NCBI GenBank assembly: GCA_047528275.1 | Contig: CP180023.1 | Span: 186,001-250,000 of the forward strand | DNA: 64,000 nucleotides | Direction: 5' to 3' | Source: G039954875 sp047528275 | GTDB lineage: Bacteria; Bacteroidota; Bacteroidia; Flavobacteriales; Blattabacteriaceae | Shown here: piece after piece, positions 17,145 to 25,976 of the stretch | Position numbering within the stretch: position 1 is the first letter of the stretch | Layout of the letters: each line of letters opens with the position of its first letter | Program-made: the position numbers and the translations under genes | Notes under the pieces: generated by a model | Database searches by the model: none | Told to the model about the DNA's origin: nothing | Seen by the model: only the letters and a program-made list of their open reading frames with translations

Positions 17145-19589
17145 ATGGATATAGAGTTGAAAGTTACTATGCAATTGTCTTTTGAAGAGTTCCGACAGGT
17201 TGTTTTAAGTGATTATAAATTAGCGAGTATTAGTCGTGAAGTTAGCTTGCTTGGGCGTAGAGAGGTGTTGAGCGGTAATGCGAAGTTCGGTACTTTTGGT
17301 GATGGGAAGGAGCTCCCTCAGTTGGCCATGGCAAAGGTTTTCAAGAAAGGCGATTTTCGTTCGGGTTACTATCGTGATCAGACTTTCATGATGGCCATTG
17401 GTGCCTTGACTGTGCGTAGCTTTTTTGCGCAATTGTATGCTCATACGGAGGTCCAGGCCGAGCCGGCCTCTGCTGGTAGAATGATGCCTGCTCATTTCGC
17501 TACACGTTTTCTTGATGAGGAAGGTCGTTGGAAGGTACTTATCGAACAAAATAATTCCAGTGCTGATATCTCGTGTACTGCTGGCCAATTGCCTAGATTG
17601 ATCGGATTTGCTCAAGCTTCCAAGATTTATAAGCATCTCGAGATGCTGGAAAAAACACATGGTTCTTTCTCTCGTCGAGGTGATGAAGTGGCCTTTGGAA
17701 CTATCGGTAATGCCAGTACAGCCCAAGGGTTATTTTGGGAGTCCATTAATGCTGCTGGAGTCTTGCAAGTGCCGATGATCCTTTCAGTTTGGGATGATGG
17801 TTATGGGATTTCCGTCCCTAATAGCTATCAGTTTGCTAAAGAAAATCTCAGCACACTTCTGGCCGGATTTCAGCGAACAAGTTCTGAAAATGGTTTAGAG
17901 ATCATCACAGTAGAAGGGTGGAATTATACAGCTTTGGTTGAAGCCTATGTTCAGGCTGAAAAAATAGCTCGTCGTGAACATATACCTGTATTGGTGCATG
18001 TGAGTGAACTTACTCAACCTCAAGGACATTCTACTTCGGGTTCGCACGAGCGATACAAATCCAAGGAACGTCTCGAATGGGAACGTTCCTACGACGGTTT
18101 GAAGAAGTTCCATGAATGGATCTTAGATTTTGAATTGATAGATGATCATGAGACCCTTCGGATTGCTGATATTGCTCAGCTTGATCAGATCGATCTCGAA
18201 GCGAAAAAGTATGTCTCTGAAGAACAAAAGGCCGCCTGGGAGGCTTTTCGAAGCCCTATCCAGACGATGAAGCAAGAAGCATTGTCCTTATTGCAGGAAG
18301 TGCTTGTAGCGTTTCCTGAAAAAAACTTACTTAAATCGCAATTCGAAAAATTAAACACTGGTTTTGAATTGACTAAGAGGTGTGTTTTTTCTGTTGTGAG
18401 ACAATCGATTTGCCTGCTCGCTGGTGTACAAGCTCCACAGAAAGATCGGCTCTTAGAATGGTTTGAAAGTCGATATTCTAAAGAACGAAGCAATTATTCT
18501 TCTCACTTGCATAGTCTTTCGGTTCAAGCAGCTATCCGAATTACAGAGGTCTTGCCAACTTATGTAGGTGATGATCAAGAGTTTGACGGCCGGATTGTTT
18601 TAAGGGATAATTTTGACAAGCTTTTGGAGACCCATCCCGATTTGTTGATCTTTGGTGAAGATGTCGGTAAGATAGGCGATGTCAACCAGGGGCTCGAGGG
18701 GCTTCAAGCTAAATATGGAGAGATCCGTGTCAGCGATACAGGTATACGTGAAGCCACCATGATTGGTCAGGGTATAGGGATGTCTATGAGAGGTTTGCGC
18801 CCAATTGTTGAGATCCAATATCTCGATTATGTGCTTTACGCACTGCACACGATGAGTGACGATCTGGCTTGCTTGCATTACCGTACCGGAGGTGGACAGA
18901 AGGCTCCAGTCATCATCCGTACGCGTGGGTATAGGCTTGAAGGGATATGGCACTCGGGTTCGCCTATGGGAGGGCTTCTCCATTTTTTGCGCGGTGTATT
19001 GATCCTCGTCCCGCGTAATATGGTCAAAGCCGCTGGTTTTTATAATACACTTTTGGCTGCAGATGAACCTGCTCTGGTCGTTGAATGTCTAAATGGCTAT
19101 CGATTGAAAGAAAAATTACCTTCCAACCTCGGAGCATTCAGGACTCCTATTGGGCAAGTAGAAACTACTCGAGTAGGCCGGGATATTACCCTAGTCACTT
19201 ACGGTTCTACTTGGCGGGTGGTGACCCAAGCCGCTGAAGTACTCTCTAGCTTACAAATAGAAGCCGAGGTGATTGATGTGCAGTCTTTATTACCATTTGA
19301 TATTCATCATAATATCGTTAAGGGTTTGACTAAGACTCATCGCTTGATTGTGATCGATGAAGATGTACCAGGTGGTGCTTCAGCCTATTTATTACAAAAG
19401 ATCCTTGAGGAGCAAGACGGTTACCATCAACTCGACAGCCAACCTCTCACGGTCACTGCTCAGGCGCACCGTCCGGCTTATGGCTCCGATGGAGATTATT
19501 TCTCAAAACCCTCGGTCGAAGATGTGGTTGAGAAGGTCTATCGTCTCATGCATGAGGCCCAACCGGTGCGTTATCCGTTATTGAATTAA
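17145..19589 (+). CDS. 2-oxoacid dehydrogenase E1, fused alpha and beta subunits
   Basis: The 814-residue protein is a thiamine-diphosphate E1 component with the alpha half (about residues 50-390) and the beta half (about 480-810) in one chain. Alpha-half landmarks are RSGYYRDQTFMMAIGAL, AGRMMPAHF, the ThDP loop AFGTIGNASTAQGLFWESIN (GNA where most relatives have GDA) and SVWDDGYGISVPNS. Beta-half landmarks are LLIFGEDVGKIGDVNQGLEG, VSDTGIREATMIGQGIGMSM, EIQYLDYVLYALHTMSDD and VIDEDVPGGASAYLLQ. Fused E1 is common in Bacteroidota, where it is annotated as 2-oxoisovalerate or pyruvate dehydrogenase; substrate cannot be decided from sequence alone. lpdA (E3) is at 24573; no E2 is in the window. 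Confidence 0.9.
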   Translation: MDIELKVTMQLSFEEFRQVVLSDYKLASISREVSLLGRREVLSGNAKFGTFGDGKELPQLAMAKVFKKGDFRSGYYRDQTFMMAIGALTVRSFFAQLYAHTEVQAEPASAGRMMPAHFATRFLDEEGRWKVLIEQNNSSADISCTAGQLPRLIGFAQASKIYKHLEMLEKTHGSFSRRGDEVAFGTIGNASTAQGLFWESINAAGVLQVPMILSVWDDGYGISVPNSYQFAKENLSTLLAGFQRTSSENGLEIITVEGWNYTALVEAYVQAEKIARREHIPVLVHVSELTQPQGHSTSGSHERYKSKERLEWERSYDGLKKFHEWILDFELIDDHETLRIADIAQLDQIDLEAKKYVSEEQKAAWEAFRSPIQTMKQEALSLLQEVLVAFPEKNLLKSQFEKLNTGFELTKRCVFSVVRQSICLLAGVQAPQKDRLLEWFESRYSKERSNYSSHLHSLSVQAAIRITEVLPTYVGDDQEFDGRIVLRDNFDKLLETHPDLLIFGEDVGKIGDVNQGLEGLQAKYGEIRVSDTGIREATMIGQGIGMSMRGLRPIVEIQYLDYVLYALHTMSDDLACLHYRTGGGQKAPVIIRTRGYRLEGIWHSGSPMGGLLHFLRGVLILVPRNMVKAAGFYNTLLAADEPALVVECLNGYRLKEKLPSNLGAFRTPIGQVETTRVGRDITLVTYGSTWRVVTQAAEVLSSLQIEAEVIDVQSLLPFDIHHNIVKGLTKTHRLIVIDEDVPGGASAYLLQKILEEQDGYHQLDSQPLTVTAQAHRPAYGSDGDYFSKPSVEDVVEKVYRLMHEAQPVRYPLLN

Positions 19590-20000
19590 TCATTCCTGTT
19601 TGAGGAGTGTGACGACTTTTTTATCCACAGGCAAGATGAGTGTGTCTTCACTCAAAATTTCTAAGGGAGTCCAATGTACCCGTAAGATATTAGGATCTAA
19701 GATTTTCAATTGATCTGGATCAGGCGCATAGACCTTATAGTAAATAGCCAAAAGTTGTTCCTGTTTACGGAATGCTGAAGGTTGAAAAAAATCTAAAGTG
19801 TAAAAATGGCTTCGAATCATGATAGGTAGGTCGAGTTCTTCAAGGAATTCACGTTTCAGCGCATCAATAAGCCCTTCGCTGAATTCCAACCTACCACCGG
19901 GAAACTTGACAAGGATTTGCCCTGCAAATGGCTCTTCGATGAGAAGGATTTTCTCTCGGTGTTCTAGGATACCGTATACTCTGATGTTGAATCTGTTCAT
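19590..20000 (-). CDS. NUDIX hydrolase
   Basis: The 136-residue protein has the Nudix box GGRLEFSEGLIDALKREFLE at about residues 35-54, matching G-x5-E-x7-RE-U-x-EE; the last Gly of the box is Asp here (EELDL). The protein starts MNRFNIRVYGILEHREKILL, normal for the fold. Substrate is unknown. The open frame runs upstream to 20099 without a stop, but those 33 residues (VRRTLQTDGFLVENPPG...) belong to the end of a dead MnmC-like methyltransferase, so I place the start at the ATG at 20000. Its stop lies one base after that of the E1 gene on the other strand (convergent). Confidence 0.85.
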   Translation of the reverse strand: MNRFNIRVYGILEHREKILLIEEPFAGQILVKFPGGRLEFSEGLIDALKREFLEELDLPIMIRSHFYTLDFFQPSAFRKQEQLLAIYYKVYAPDPDQLKILDPNILRVHWTPLEILSEDTLILPVDKKVVTLLKQE

Positions 20001-20690
20001 GATAGGGCATTTTTTCCACGCTTGTGACATTTCCCTTTTCTCTGGTACCCCGGGAGGATTCTCTACTAGAAATCCATCTGTTTGCAAAGTCCTACGCACC
20101 TTGCCTTTTTGGATGAGTAGGTGACGAGTAGATCGCTATGATGCATCCGTTTGAAAAGGCATTCAAAGATAGCCTTTTACCAGAGTTTAGGTTGTACCAT
20201 TTGGCTGAAAGCATCGAAATAGATCAGATCGAGAAATTTCTCCGTAGTGAAGTCAACAAGATCAGTCAAGACTTTTTCGATCTAAAATCAATAGGAGATC
20301 TCCGTTGGCTTGTTCCATGGATTTTCGAAAAGTAGGCAATATGCCTGATGAAAATCTTTGGACCTGAGTAGTGATAGATGGTTAAGTTTTGCTAATCAGC
20401 TTGATTGATCGGATATTTTCCCATCGTAGTATACTCGATGATCTATTGCCGTTGCTCGGCTGTCAAAAGTATCAAAAAAGCATTCAGACTGGTACTATAG
20501 CCCATTTTCAGGATAAAAAGTGCCTTTCGGTCTTGGAATAAGTCTAAATTGTTGCGGATGAAAACGTATCACGACTCTTGGATAGCACCATAGCTCGAAT
20601 GATAATTTTCTTTCCATTCAGGTAGAATGGAAGGTGATATAGCTGTTGGTAATAGTCAATAAAATTCTTTTTATAGGTATGTAGAGGCTT
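20001..20690 (-). pseudogene. MnmC-like (DUF752/COG4121) SAM methyltransferase pseudogene
   Basis: Intact relatives methylate the wobble uridine of some tRNAs. Minus-strand pieces in order: ENYHSSYGAIQES, a stop, YVFIRNNLDLFQDRKALFIL, KMGYSTSLNAFLILLTAEQR (the SAM motif, normally 'LEIGFGTGLNA', is degraded to LKMGYSTSLNA), a stop, IIEYTTMGKYP, then DLIYFDAFSQMVQPKLW, a stop, KAIFECLFKRM, LLVTYSSKKA and, after a frame change, KVRRTLQTDGFLVENPPGVP and EKREMSQAWKK. The order and length (about 220 codons) fit the methyltransferase family well. Stops, frameshift and the lost SAM motif make it non-functional. It runs in frame into the NUDIX gene. Confidence 0.82.
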
Positions 20691-21028
20691 GATGAGAAAA
20701 ACGAGAGGGTGATACCTAAATGAAAAGATTAAAATCTCATAAAAATTGTTTCAAAAAATGAATTTCTCCAATCCTTGTTTTCCATATATATTCCAAATAG
20801 GATAGTCCGATTGTTTCTGAGAAGAATGTTTTGCCTTGATGAAAGGGTGTTTAGAAACTATTTTTTTTAAGTTTTCTTGTCCTAAGGATTTTATCATTTA
20901 AAGCAAACCTGTATGGGGTTTATAAAATCATACTAATGATCAAATTTCTTGATGATTTTAGGATATTTTTTGGTAATTCAGTTTACGTATGTACATTTGT
21001 TGCTGCATTTTCAGCAGGCGTTCAACCT
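20691..21028. other. Intergenic, unidentified debris
   Basis: About 340 bases between the dead methyltransferase and the zapA operon. The minus strand has a readable piece (ENLKKIVSKHPFIKAKHSS) followed by hydrophobic sequence, which looks like the eroded end of another gene, but I cannot assign it. The 31 codons open upstream of 21029 are not needed for the downstream gene. Confidence 0.4.
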
Positions 21029-21316
21029 ATGAATAGAGAAGGCTTATTGGTGCAATTGAAAGAAAAATTAGCTACCTTACTGGCCTCTCATCAAGATTGG
21101 AAACAAACGGTCACGATATTGATGGAAGAAAATCAAAAGTTGAAGCAAAAGCTAAAAGAACAGCAAGCAGTCAATGTTGAATTGAAGGAAGCGAATGAAT
21201 GGCTCAAGGTAACGAATGCGATGCTGGGCGAAAAAGCTTATAAAAAATTAATGAAATCTAAGATAAATCTCTTGGTGAGAAGGATTGATCAATGTATTGA
21301 TCAACTTAAATTGTAG
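21029..21316 (+). CDS. Coiled-coil protein upstream of zapA
   Basis: From the ATG at 21029 this is a 95-residue, almost wholly helical protein: MNREGLLVQLKEKLATLLAS, then a Lys/Glu/Gln heptad region (MEENQKLKQKLKEQQAVNVE) and a basic C-terminus ending IDQCIDQLKL. Small coiled-coil proteins of this type precede zapA in many Bacteroidota; they recall ZapB in shape, but homology to E. coli ZapB is not something I can claim. The frame is open 31 codons further up to 20936, with a hydrophobic stretch, but the internal Met fits relatives better. It ends 7 bases before zapA. Confidence 0.72.
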   Translation: MNREGLLVQLKEKLATLLASHQDWKQTVTILMEENQKLKQKLKEQQAVNVELKEANEWLKVTNAMLGEKAYKKLMKSKINLLVRRIDQCIDQLKL

Positions 21317-21323
21317 AAATATC

Positions 21324-21611
21324 ATGCAGGAGCGTGTCAAGATAAATGTACTGATTGCAGATCGGTATTATCCGATGACTGTCCTGAAAGAGGAGGAATC
21401 TGCTGTGCGAAAGGCTGCAAAAGACATTGCAACAGCGCTCAAAGAGATCGAACTCAAGTATGCTGTTAGGGATAAGCAAGATGCGCTTTCTATGTGTCTA
21501 TTGCAATATGCTTCGAAGATGGAAGTCGGGCAACGAGACAAACAAAGAGAAGAGGAATTTTTATGCCATAGCATACGAGATATCATCAAGCAGATGGCTG
21601 AAGCTTTGTAA
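21324..21611 (+). CDS. zapA: Cell division protein ZapA
   Basis: ZapA binds FtsZ filaments and stabilises the division ring. The 95-residue protein starts MQERVKINVLIADRYYPMTV, the typical ZapA beta strands ('V-V-I-GR-YPL'), followed by EEESAVRKAAKDIATALKEI and a C-terminal coiled-coil (QDALSMCLLQYASKMEVGQR). Length and layout are standard. I chose the ATG at 21324 because the upstream frame from 21285 overlaps the previous gene and is not conserved. A candidate 6S RNA and rny follow. Confidence 0.85.
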   Translation: MQERVKINVLIADRYYPMTVLKEEESAVRKAAKDIATALKEIELKYAVRDKQDALSMCLLQYASKMEVGQRDKQREEEFLCHSIRDIIKQMAEAL

Positions 21612-21649
21612 AGGCTGAAGCTTTCTGTATGATACCTATCTGTTTCAAT

Positions 21650-21795
21650 TGCAATTTGTAAGCTCAACATCATTTAATTACCGGTCCAATGACATTGTAA
21701 GAGCGGGTTTGTACTTTCAAAGGGTTTAAACCAACAGCAATATCTAAACGATGTCTTAACCTCAGTCTTAATTAGTAAAGAGCTTGCAATTTTTA
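21650..21795 (+). ncRNA. ssrS: Candidate 6S RNA between zapA and rny
   Basis: The zapA-rny gap can fold into a long rod. A 10-bp outer helix pairs 21656-21665 (TTGTAAGCTC) with 21780-21789 (GAGCTTGCAA), with one G-U pair. Inside it, an 8-bp helix pairs 21691-21698 (GACATTGT) with 21738-21745 (ACGATGTC), again with one G-U. At the tip GGTTT (21706-21710) pairs with AAACC (21728-21732). Between outer and inner helix both strands are unpaired, which gives the large central bubble typical of 6S RNA, the regulator that mimics an open promoter. Neighbourhood with zapA is where ssrS lies in many bacteria. I have no alignment, so this is an inference from structure and context. Confidence 0.5.
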
Positions 21796-21838
21796 AAGGA
21801 AATGGAGTAGGTTTTTTTATTTTAAAGAGAATTTGAAT

Positions 21839-23410
21839 ATGGAAATGAATATTAAGATAACTCTTGTAGGAGGATTGATAACGGGATTTTTCCTTTGTTA
21901 TAGTCTTCGTAAGAGGGCTATCTTAAAGAAATATGATCAATTGTTGGAAGAGGCTCGTGATAAAGCTCAAAAAGTCATTAAAAACTCTGAGAAAGAATCT
22001 GAAACGATCAAGAAAGATAAGATGCTTCAAGTCAAAGAACGATTCATAGAGCTCAAATCCAGGCACGAAAAAGAATGCAATATTCGTGAGAAAAAGATCA
22101 CTGATATCGAAAAACGTATCCGTGAAGAAGAAGTTAGGCTTTCCAAAGAGATTGAGATTCAGCATAGAAAAAATGTGCGTTTGGAAACACAAATTACTGA
22201 TTATGAAAAGCGGATGCAAGTTTTTCAAAAGAAGCAACAAGAACTCAACAACATACATACCAAACAAGTAGAATTATTGGAGAAAATATCCAATTACTCG
22301 GCTGGAGAAGCCCGTGAAGTGTTGGTTAAAGTCCTCAAAGATGAGGCCAAGGTGAAAGCTCAGTCCTACATACAACAGATTGTAGAAGAATCCCAATTGA
22401 CTGCTAAGATAGAGGCTAGAAAAATCGTTATCCAAGCTATCCAGAGGATGGGTACCGAGCAAGCCATCGAAAATGCCGTATCGGTCTTCAATATCGAATC
22501 TGATGATATCAAAGGCCGTATCATCGGCCGTGAGGGACGTAACATCCGGGCGCTTGAGCAACTCACCGGAGTAGAGATTATCGTTGATGATACACCTGAA
22601 GCCATCCTTTTGTCTTGTTTCAACCCTGTGCGCCGAGAGATTGCTAGGCTTTCACTTCACAAATTGGTCTTGGATGGACGCATCCATCCAGCACGTATCG
22701 AAGAAGTCGTAGCCAATACAGAGAAACAGATTGAAGAAGAGATCATTGAAATCGGAAAAAAAACCGTGATCGATCACGGAATTCATGGCCTGCATCCCGA
22801 GTTAATCAAGACCGTCGGTCAGATGAAATATCGTTCTTCCTATGGGCAAAACCTTTTACAACATGCTCGTGAAGTAGCTAATTTAGCCAGTGTATTGGCT
22901 GCAGAACTCGGTTTAAATACTAAATTGGCCAAACGTGCGGGCCTCTTACATGACATCGGTAAAATTCCCGAAACTGAAACCGAATTACCTCATGCCCTCC
23001 TAGGTATGCAGTGGGCCGAAAGATATGGAGAACATCCCGATGTATGTAATGCTATTGGTGCCCATCATGACGAGATCGAGATGAATACCCTTATTTCGCC
23101 CATCGTACAAGTATCTGATGCCATCAGCGGTGCCCGTCCTGGAGTACGGCGGAGCACTTTTGAGTCCTATATGAAACGGTTGAAAGACCTTGAAAATACT
23201 GCCCTGGGTTTTGATGGTGTGAATAAGGCATTTGCTGTACAAGCAGGTCGTGAATTGCGTGTGATTGTCGAGAGTGATAAGATCGATGATAAAAGGGCTT
23301 TTCAATTATCTTACGAAATCACAGACAAAATTCAGAACCAGATGATTTATCCTGGTCAGGTGAAAGTCACCGTTATCCGGGAGACTAGGGCTGTACAGAT
23401 TGCTAGATGA
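21839..23410 (+). CDS. rny: Ribonuclease Y
   Basis: RNase Y is a membrane-anchored endoribonuclease that starts mRNA decay. The 523-residue protein shows a membrane helix (ITLVGGLITGFFLCY), a long charged coiled-coil to about residue 180, a KH domain (IKGRIIGREGRNIRALEQLT) and an HD domain with the metal-binding LLHDIGK and HHDEIE. It ends with GQVKVTVIRETRAVQIAR, the usual C-terminus. Length matches the family (about 520). A TTG at 21833 precedes the ATG at 21839 (and another ATG at 21845); I prefer 21839. Downstream is the deoxyhypusine synthase-like gene after 123 bases. Confidence 0.95.
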   Translation: MEMNIKITLVGGLITGFFLCYSLRKRAILKKYDQLLEEARDKAQKVIKNSEKESETIKKDKMLQVKERFIELKSRHEKECNIREKKITDIEKRIREEEVRLSKEIEIQHRKNVRLETQITDYEKRMQVFQKKQQELNNIHTKQVELLEKISNYSAGEAREVLVKVLKDEAKVKAQSYIQQIVEESQLTAKIEARKIVIQAIQRMGTEQAIENAVSVFNIESDDIKGRIIGREGRNIRALEQLTGVEIIVDDTPEAILLSCFNPVRREIARLSLHKLVLDGRIHPARIEEVVANTEKQIEEEIIEIGKKTVIDHGIHGLHPELIKTVGQMKYRSSYGQNLLQHAREVANLASVLAAELGLNTKLAKRAGLLHDIGKIPETETELPHALLGMQWAERYGEHPDVCNAIGAHHDEIEMNTLISPIVQVSDAISGARPGVRRSTFESYMKRLKDLENTALGFDGVNKAFAVQAGRELRVIVESDKIDDKRAFQLSYEITDKIQNQMIYPGQVKVTVIRETRAVQIAR

Positions 23411-23533
23411 GGTGTCTTATAGAGCTAGAGATTTTGTTTCGATAAAATTATTTTTTCGATACTTTTGGATGAGAAAATGAACGCTGATCCAAGTCAGAAA
23501 TTTTAAATCATTAAAAATAATCCAGCTTAAACT

Positions 23534-24505
23534 ATGGCCAATCCGGTTACTTCTTTCATCGAGAAATATTTTTTACACTTCAACGCGGCTGCTCTAGTAG
23601 AAGCTTCTCAAGCCTACAAAACTCATCTGAGACAAGGTGGAAAGATGATGATCACCTTAGCCGGGGCCATGAGCACGGCTGAATTAGGCAAGATATTGGC
23701 TGAAATGATTCGCCAAGATAAAGTACAGATCATCTCCTGCACTGGCGCTAATCTAGAAGAAGACCTGATGAATCTCGTAGCTCATTCTCATTACAAACGC
23801 ATCCCACACTATAGAGACTTAACTCCTCAGCAGGAAATGGAACTTTTAGTCAAGGGCTGGAATCGCGTCACTGATACTTGCATACCCGAAGAAAATGCCT
23901 TCAGACGATTGGAAAAACACATCTATGAGGCATGGTATCGAGCAGAAATAAATACCGAACGATACTTCCCTCATGAGTACATGTATGAATTGTTGCGAAG
24001 CGGCCTTCTAGAACCCTATTACGAAATCGATCCGAAAAACAGTTGGATGTTGGCTGCTGCCAAGAAGAATTTGCCTATCATCGTGCCCGGTTGGGAAGAC
24101 AGCACGATGGGTAATATCTTTGCTGTCTATTGTATAAAAGGACAATTGAAACCCTCCACTGTAAAAAGTGGGATCGAATACATGAGCTTTCTGGCTAATT
24201 GGTATCGCAAGAATGCTTTTGGTAAAGGGGTAGGATTTTTTCAAATCGGTGGAGGTATTTCAGGAGATTTCCCTATTTGTGTCGTACCAATGCTATATCA
24301 AGACATGCAGTTGAAAGAGACCCCTTTATGGAGCTATTTTTGTCAGATCTCGGATTCTACCACCAGTTACGGATCTTATTCTGGTGCTGTCCCTAACGAA
24401 AAGATCACCTGGGGTAAACTCGATGTGGATAGCCCAAGATTTGTCATCGAATCCGATGCCACTATTGTCGCTCCTTTGATGTTTGCCTATGTATTGGATA
24501 TGTGA
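23534..24505 (+). CDS. Deoxyhypusine synthase family protein
   Basis: The 323-residue protein has the DHS fold signatures: GGKMMITLAGAMSTAELG, IISCTGANLEEDL, IIVPGWEDSTMGNIF, GFFQIGGGISGDFP, STTSYGSYSGAVPNEKITWG and the lysine that follows in WGKL, the position of the catalytic Lys in eukaryotic DHS. Eukaryotic DHS modifies eIF5A with spermidine; bacteria lack that target, and the function of bacterial homologues (possible polyamine transferase) is unproven. Length is typical. There are no polyamine genes near by. The gene appears intact and sits between rny and lpdA. Confidence 0.88.
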   Translation: MANPVTSFIEKYFLHFNAAALVEASQAYKTHLRQGGKMMITLAGAMSTAELGKILAEMIRQDKVQIISCTGANLEEDLMNLVAHSHYKRIPHYRDLTPQQEMELLVKGWNRVTDTCIPEENAFRRLEKHIYEAWYRAEINTERYFPHEYMYELLRSGLLEPYYEIDPKNSWMLAAAKKNLPIIVPGWEDSTMGNIFAVYCIKGQLKPSTVKSGIEYMSFLANWYRKNAFGKGVGFFQIGGGISGDFPICVVPMLYQDMQLKETPLWSYFCQISDSTTSYGSYSGAVPNEKITWGKLDVDSPRFVIESDATIVAPLMFAYVLDM

Positions 24506-24572
24506 TAACTCCGAGGATGTAGTTTTCTAATATCCTTCATATTACTAAATTTGATCCATCAATACATTAAAA

Positions 24573-25976
24573 ATGAATGCATACGATCTCGCTATCATAG
24601 GTTCCGGACCAGGAGGATATATCGCTGCTATTCGCGCCGCACAACTTGGTTTTAAAACAGTACTCATCGAGAAATATTCCACTTTAGGAGGGACTTGTCT
24701 CAATGTAGGCTGTATCCCTTCGAAAACGCTTTTGGACTCTTCTGAGCATTACCATCAAGCACAAAAAAATTTCTCTATCCCTGCCATCCTTTCCAATGGT
24801 TTATCTTTATACTTCAAGGAATTGATCTCCAGAAAAGATCAAGTAGTCAAACAGACCTGTGATGGGGTGAAGTATTTGATGGACAAAAATAAGATTGACG
24901 TTTACTACGGATGGGGCACCTTCAAAGACAAGAACCATCTTTCGATCGATGTAGGAGATAAGTCTATTGAAGAGATCGAATTTCGTTACGCCATTATCGC
25001 TACAGGTTCTAAGCCTTCCAGTTTATCAGGTTTAGACATCGACAAAAAACGAATCATCTCCTCTACCCAGGCATTAGCTCTGGATGAAGTACCTAAGCGA
25101 CTGATCGTCATCGGAGGAGGTGTAATCAGCTTGGAACTTGGATCGGTGTACAATAGATTGGGGAGTGAAGTCACCGTTGTCGAATTCATGGATAGGCTCA
25201 TCCCCACGATGGATCATACCTTGAGTAAAGAATTACAAAAAATCCTAAAAAAATCTGGAATTCAGTTCCATCTCTCTACCCGGGTCAAAGTTGCAGATGT
25301 ACAAGGTTCTGAGGTCATTGTGACGACCGAGACTCAGGATGGTAAGAGTCTACAAATCACAGGTGATCATTGCCTTGTCGCCGTAGGGCGCAAACCTTTT
25401 ACTGAGGGGCTTGGCTTGGAAAAACTTAAGATTGAAAAAGATTCCAAAGGTTTTGTTTCAGTCGACGAAAATCTGCAGACCCGTGTAGAAAACGTCTATG
25501 CTATAGGTGATGTCATCGGAGGGGCAATGTTGGCTCATAAGGCCGAAGAAGAAGGTCTGTGTGTTGTAGAACGCTTGGCGGGTCAAAAGCCTCATATCGA
25601 CTACAATCTAATCCCCTCAGTGGTCTATACTTGGCCAGAGGTAGCTGGTGTAGGCAAGACCGAAACTCAATTAAAAGAAAAAGGTATCTCCTACAAGACA
25701 GGTCAATTCCCGATGCGTGCCTTGGGCCGTGCCCGTGCCAGTGGCGATCTGGATGGCCTGGTCAAAATATTGGCCGATGAAAAGACCGATGAAATCTTAG
25801 GCGTACATATGATCGGAGCCCGTGCAGCAGATATGATCATGGAGGCTGTCACGGCAATGGAATTCCGTGCTTCTGCCGAGGATATTGCAAGAATCTCTCA
25901 TCCACATCCCACCTTTACTGAGGCCATCAGAGAAGCAGCCTTATCTGCTACTGGCGATAGACCTCTGCACATTTAG
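24573..25976 (+). CDS. lpdA: Dihydrolipoyl dehydrogenase (E3)
   Basis: E3 re-oxidises dihydrolipoamide in 2-oxoacid dehydrogenase and glycine cleavage complexes with FAD and NAD. The 467-residue protein has the N-terminal FAD motif IIGSGPGGYIAAIRAAQLG, the redox disulphide GGTCLNVGCIPSK, the NAD-binding VIGGGVISLELGSVYNRLG, YAIGDVIGGAMLAHKAEEEG and the C-terminal HPHPTFTEAIREAA with the catalytic His. Everything is intact. It probably serves the fused E1 at 17145. Its end overlaps the convergent terC gene by 4 bases. Confidence 0.96.
   Translation: MNAYDLAIIGSGPGGYIAAIRAAQLGFKTVLIEKYSTLGGTCLNVGCIPSKTLLDSSEHYHQAQKNFSIPAILSNGLSLYFKELISRKDQVVKQTCDGVKYLMDKNKIDVYYGWGTFKDKNHLSIDVGDKSIEEIEFRYAIIATGSKPSSLSGLDIDKKRIISSTQALALDEVPKRLIVIGGGVISLELGSVYNRLGSEVTVVEFMDRLIPTMDHTLSKELQKILKKSGIQFHLSTRVKVADVQGSEVIVTTETQDGKSLQITGDHCLVAVGRKPFTEGLGLEKLKIEKDSKGFVSVDENLQTRVENVYAIGDVIGGAMLAHKAEEEGLCVVERLAGQKPHIDYNLIPSVVYTWPEVAGVGKTETQLKEKGISYKTGQFPMRALGRARASGDLDGLVKILADEKTDEILGVHMIGARAADMIMEAVTAMEFRASAEDIARISHPHPTFTEAIREAALSATGDRPLHI

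Noticed and set aside
20138..20335. 65-codon plus-strand frame with plausible composition (MMHPFEKAFKDSLLPEF)
   Set aside because: The opposite strand carries the MnmC-like DLIYFDAFSQ...QPKLW motif, so this is a shadow.
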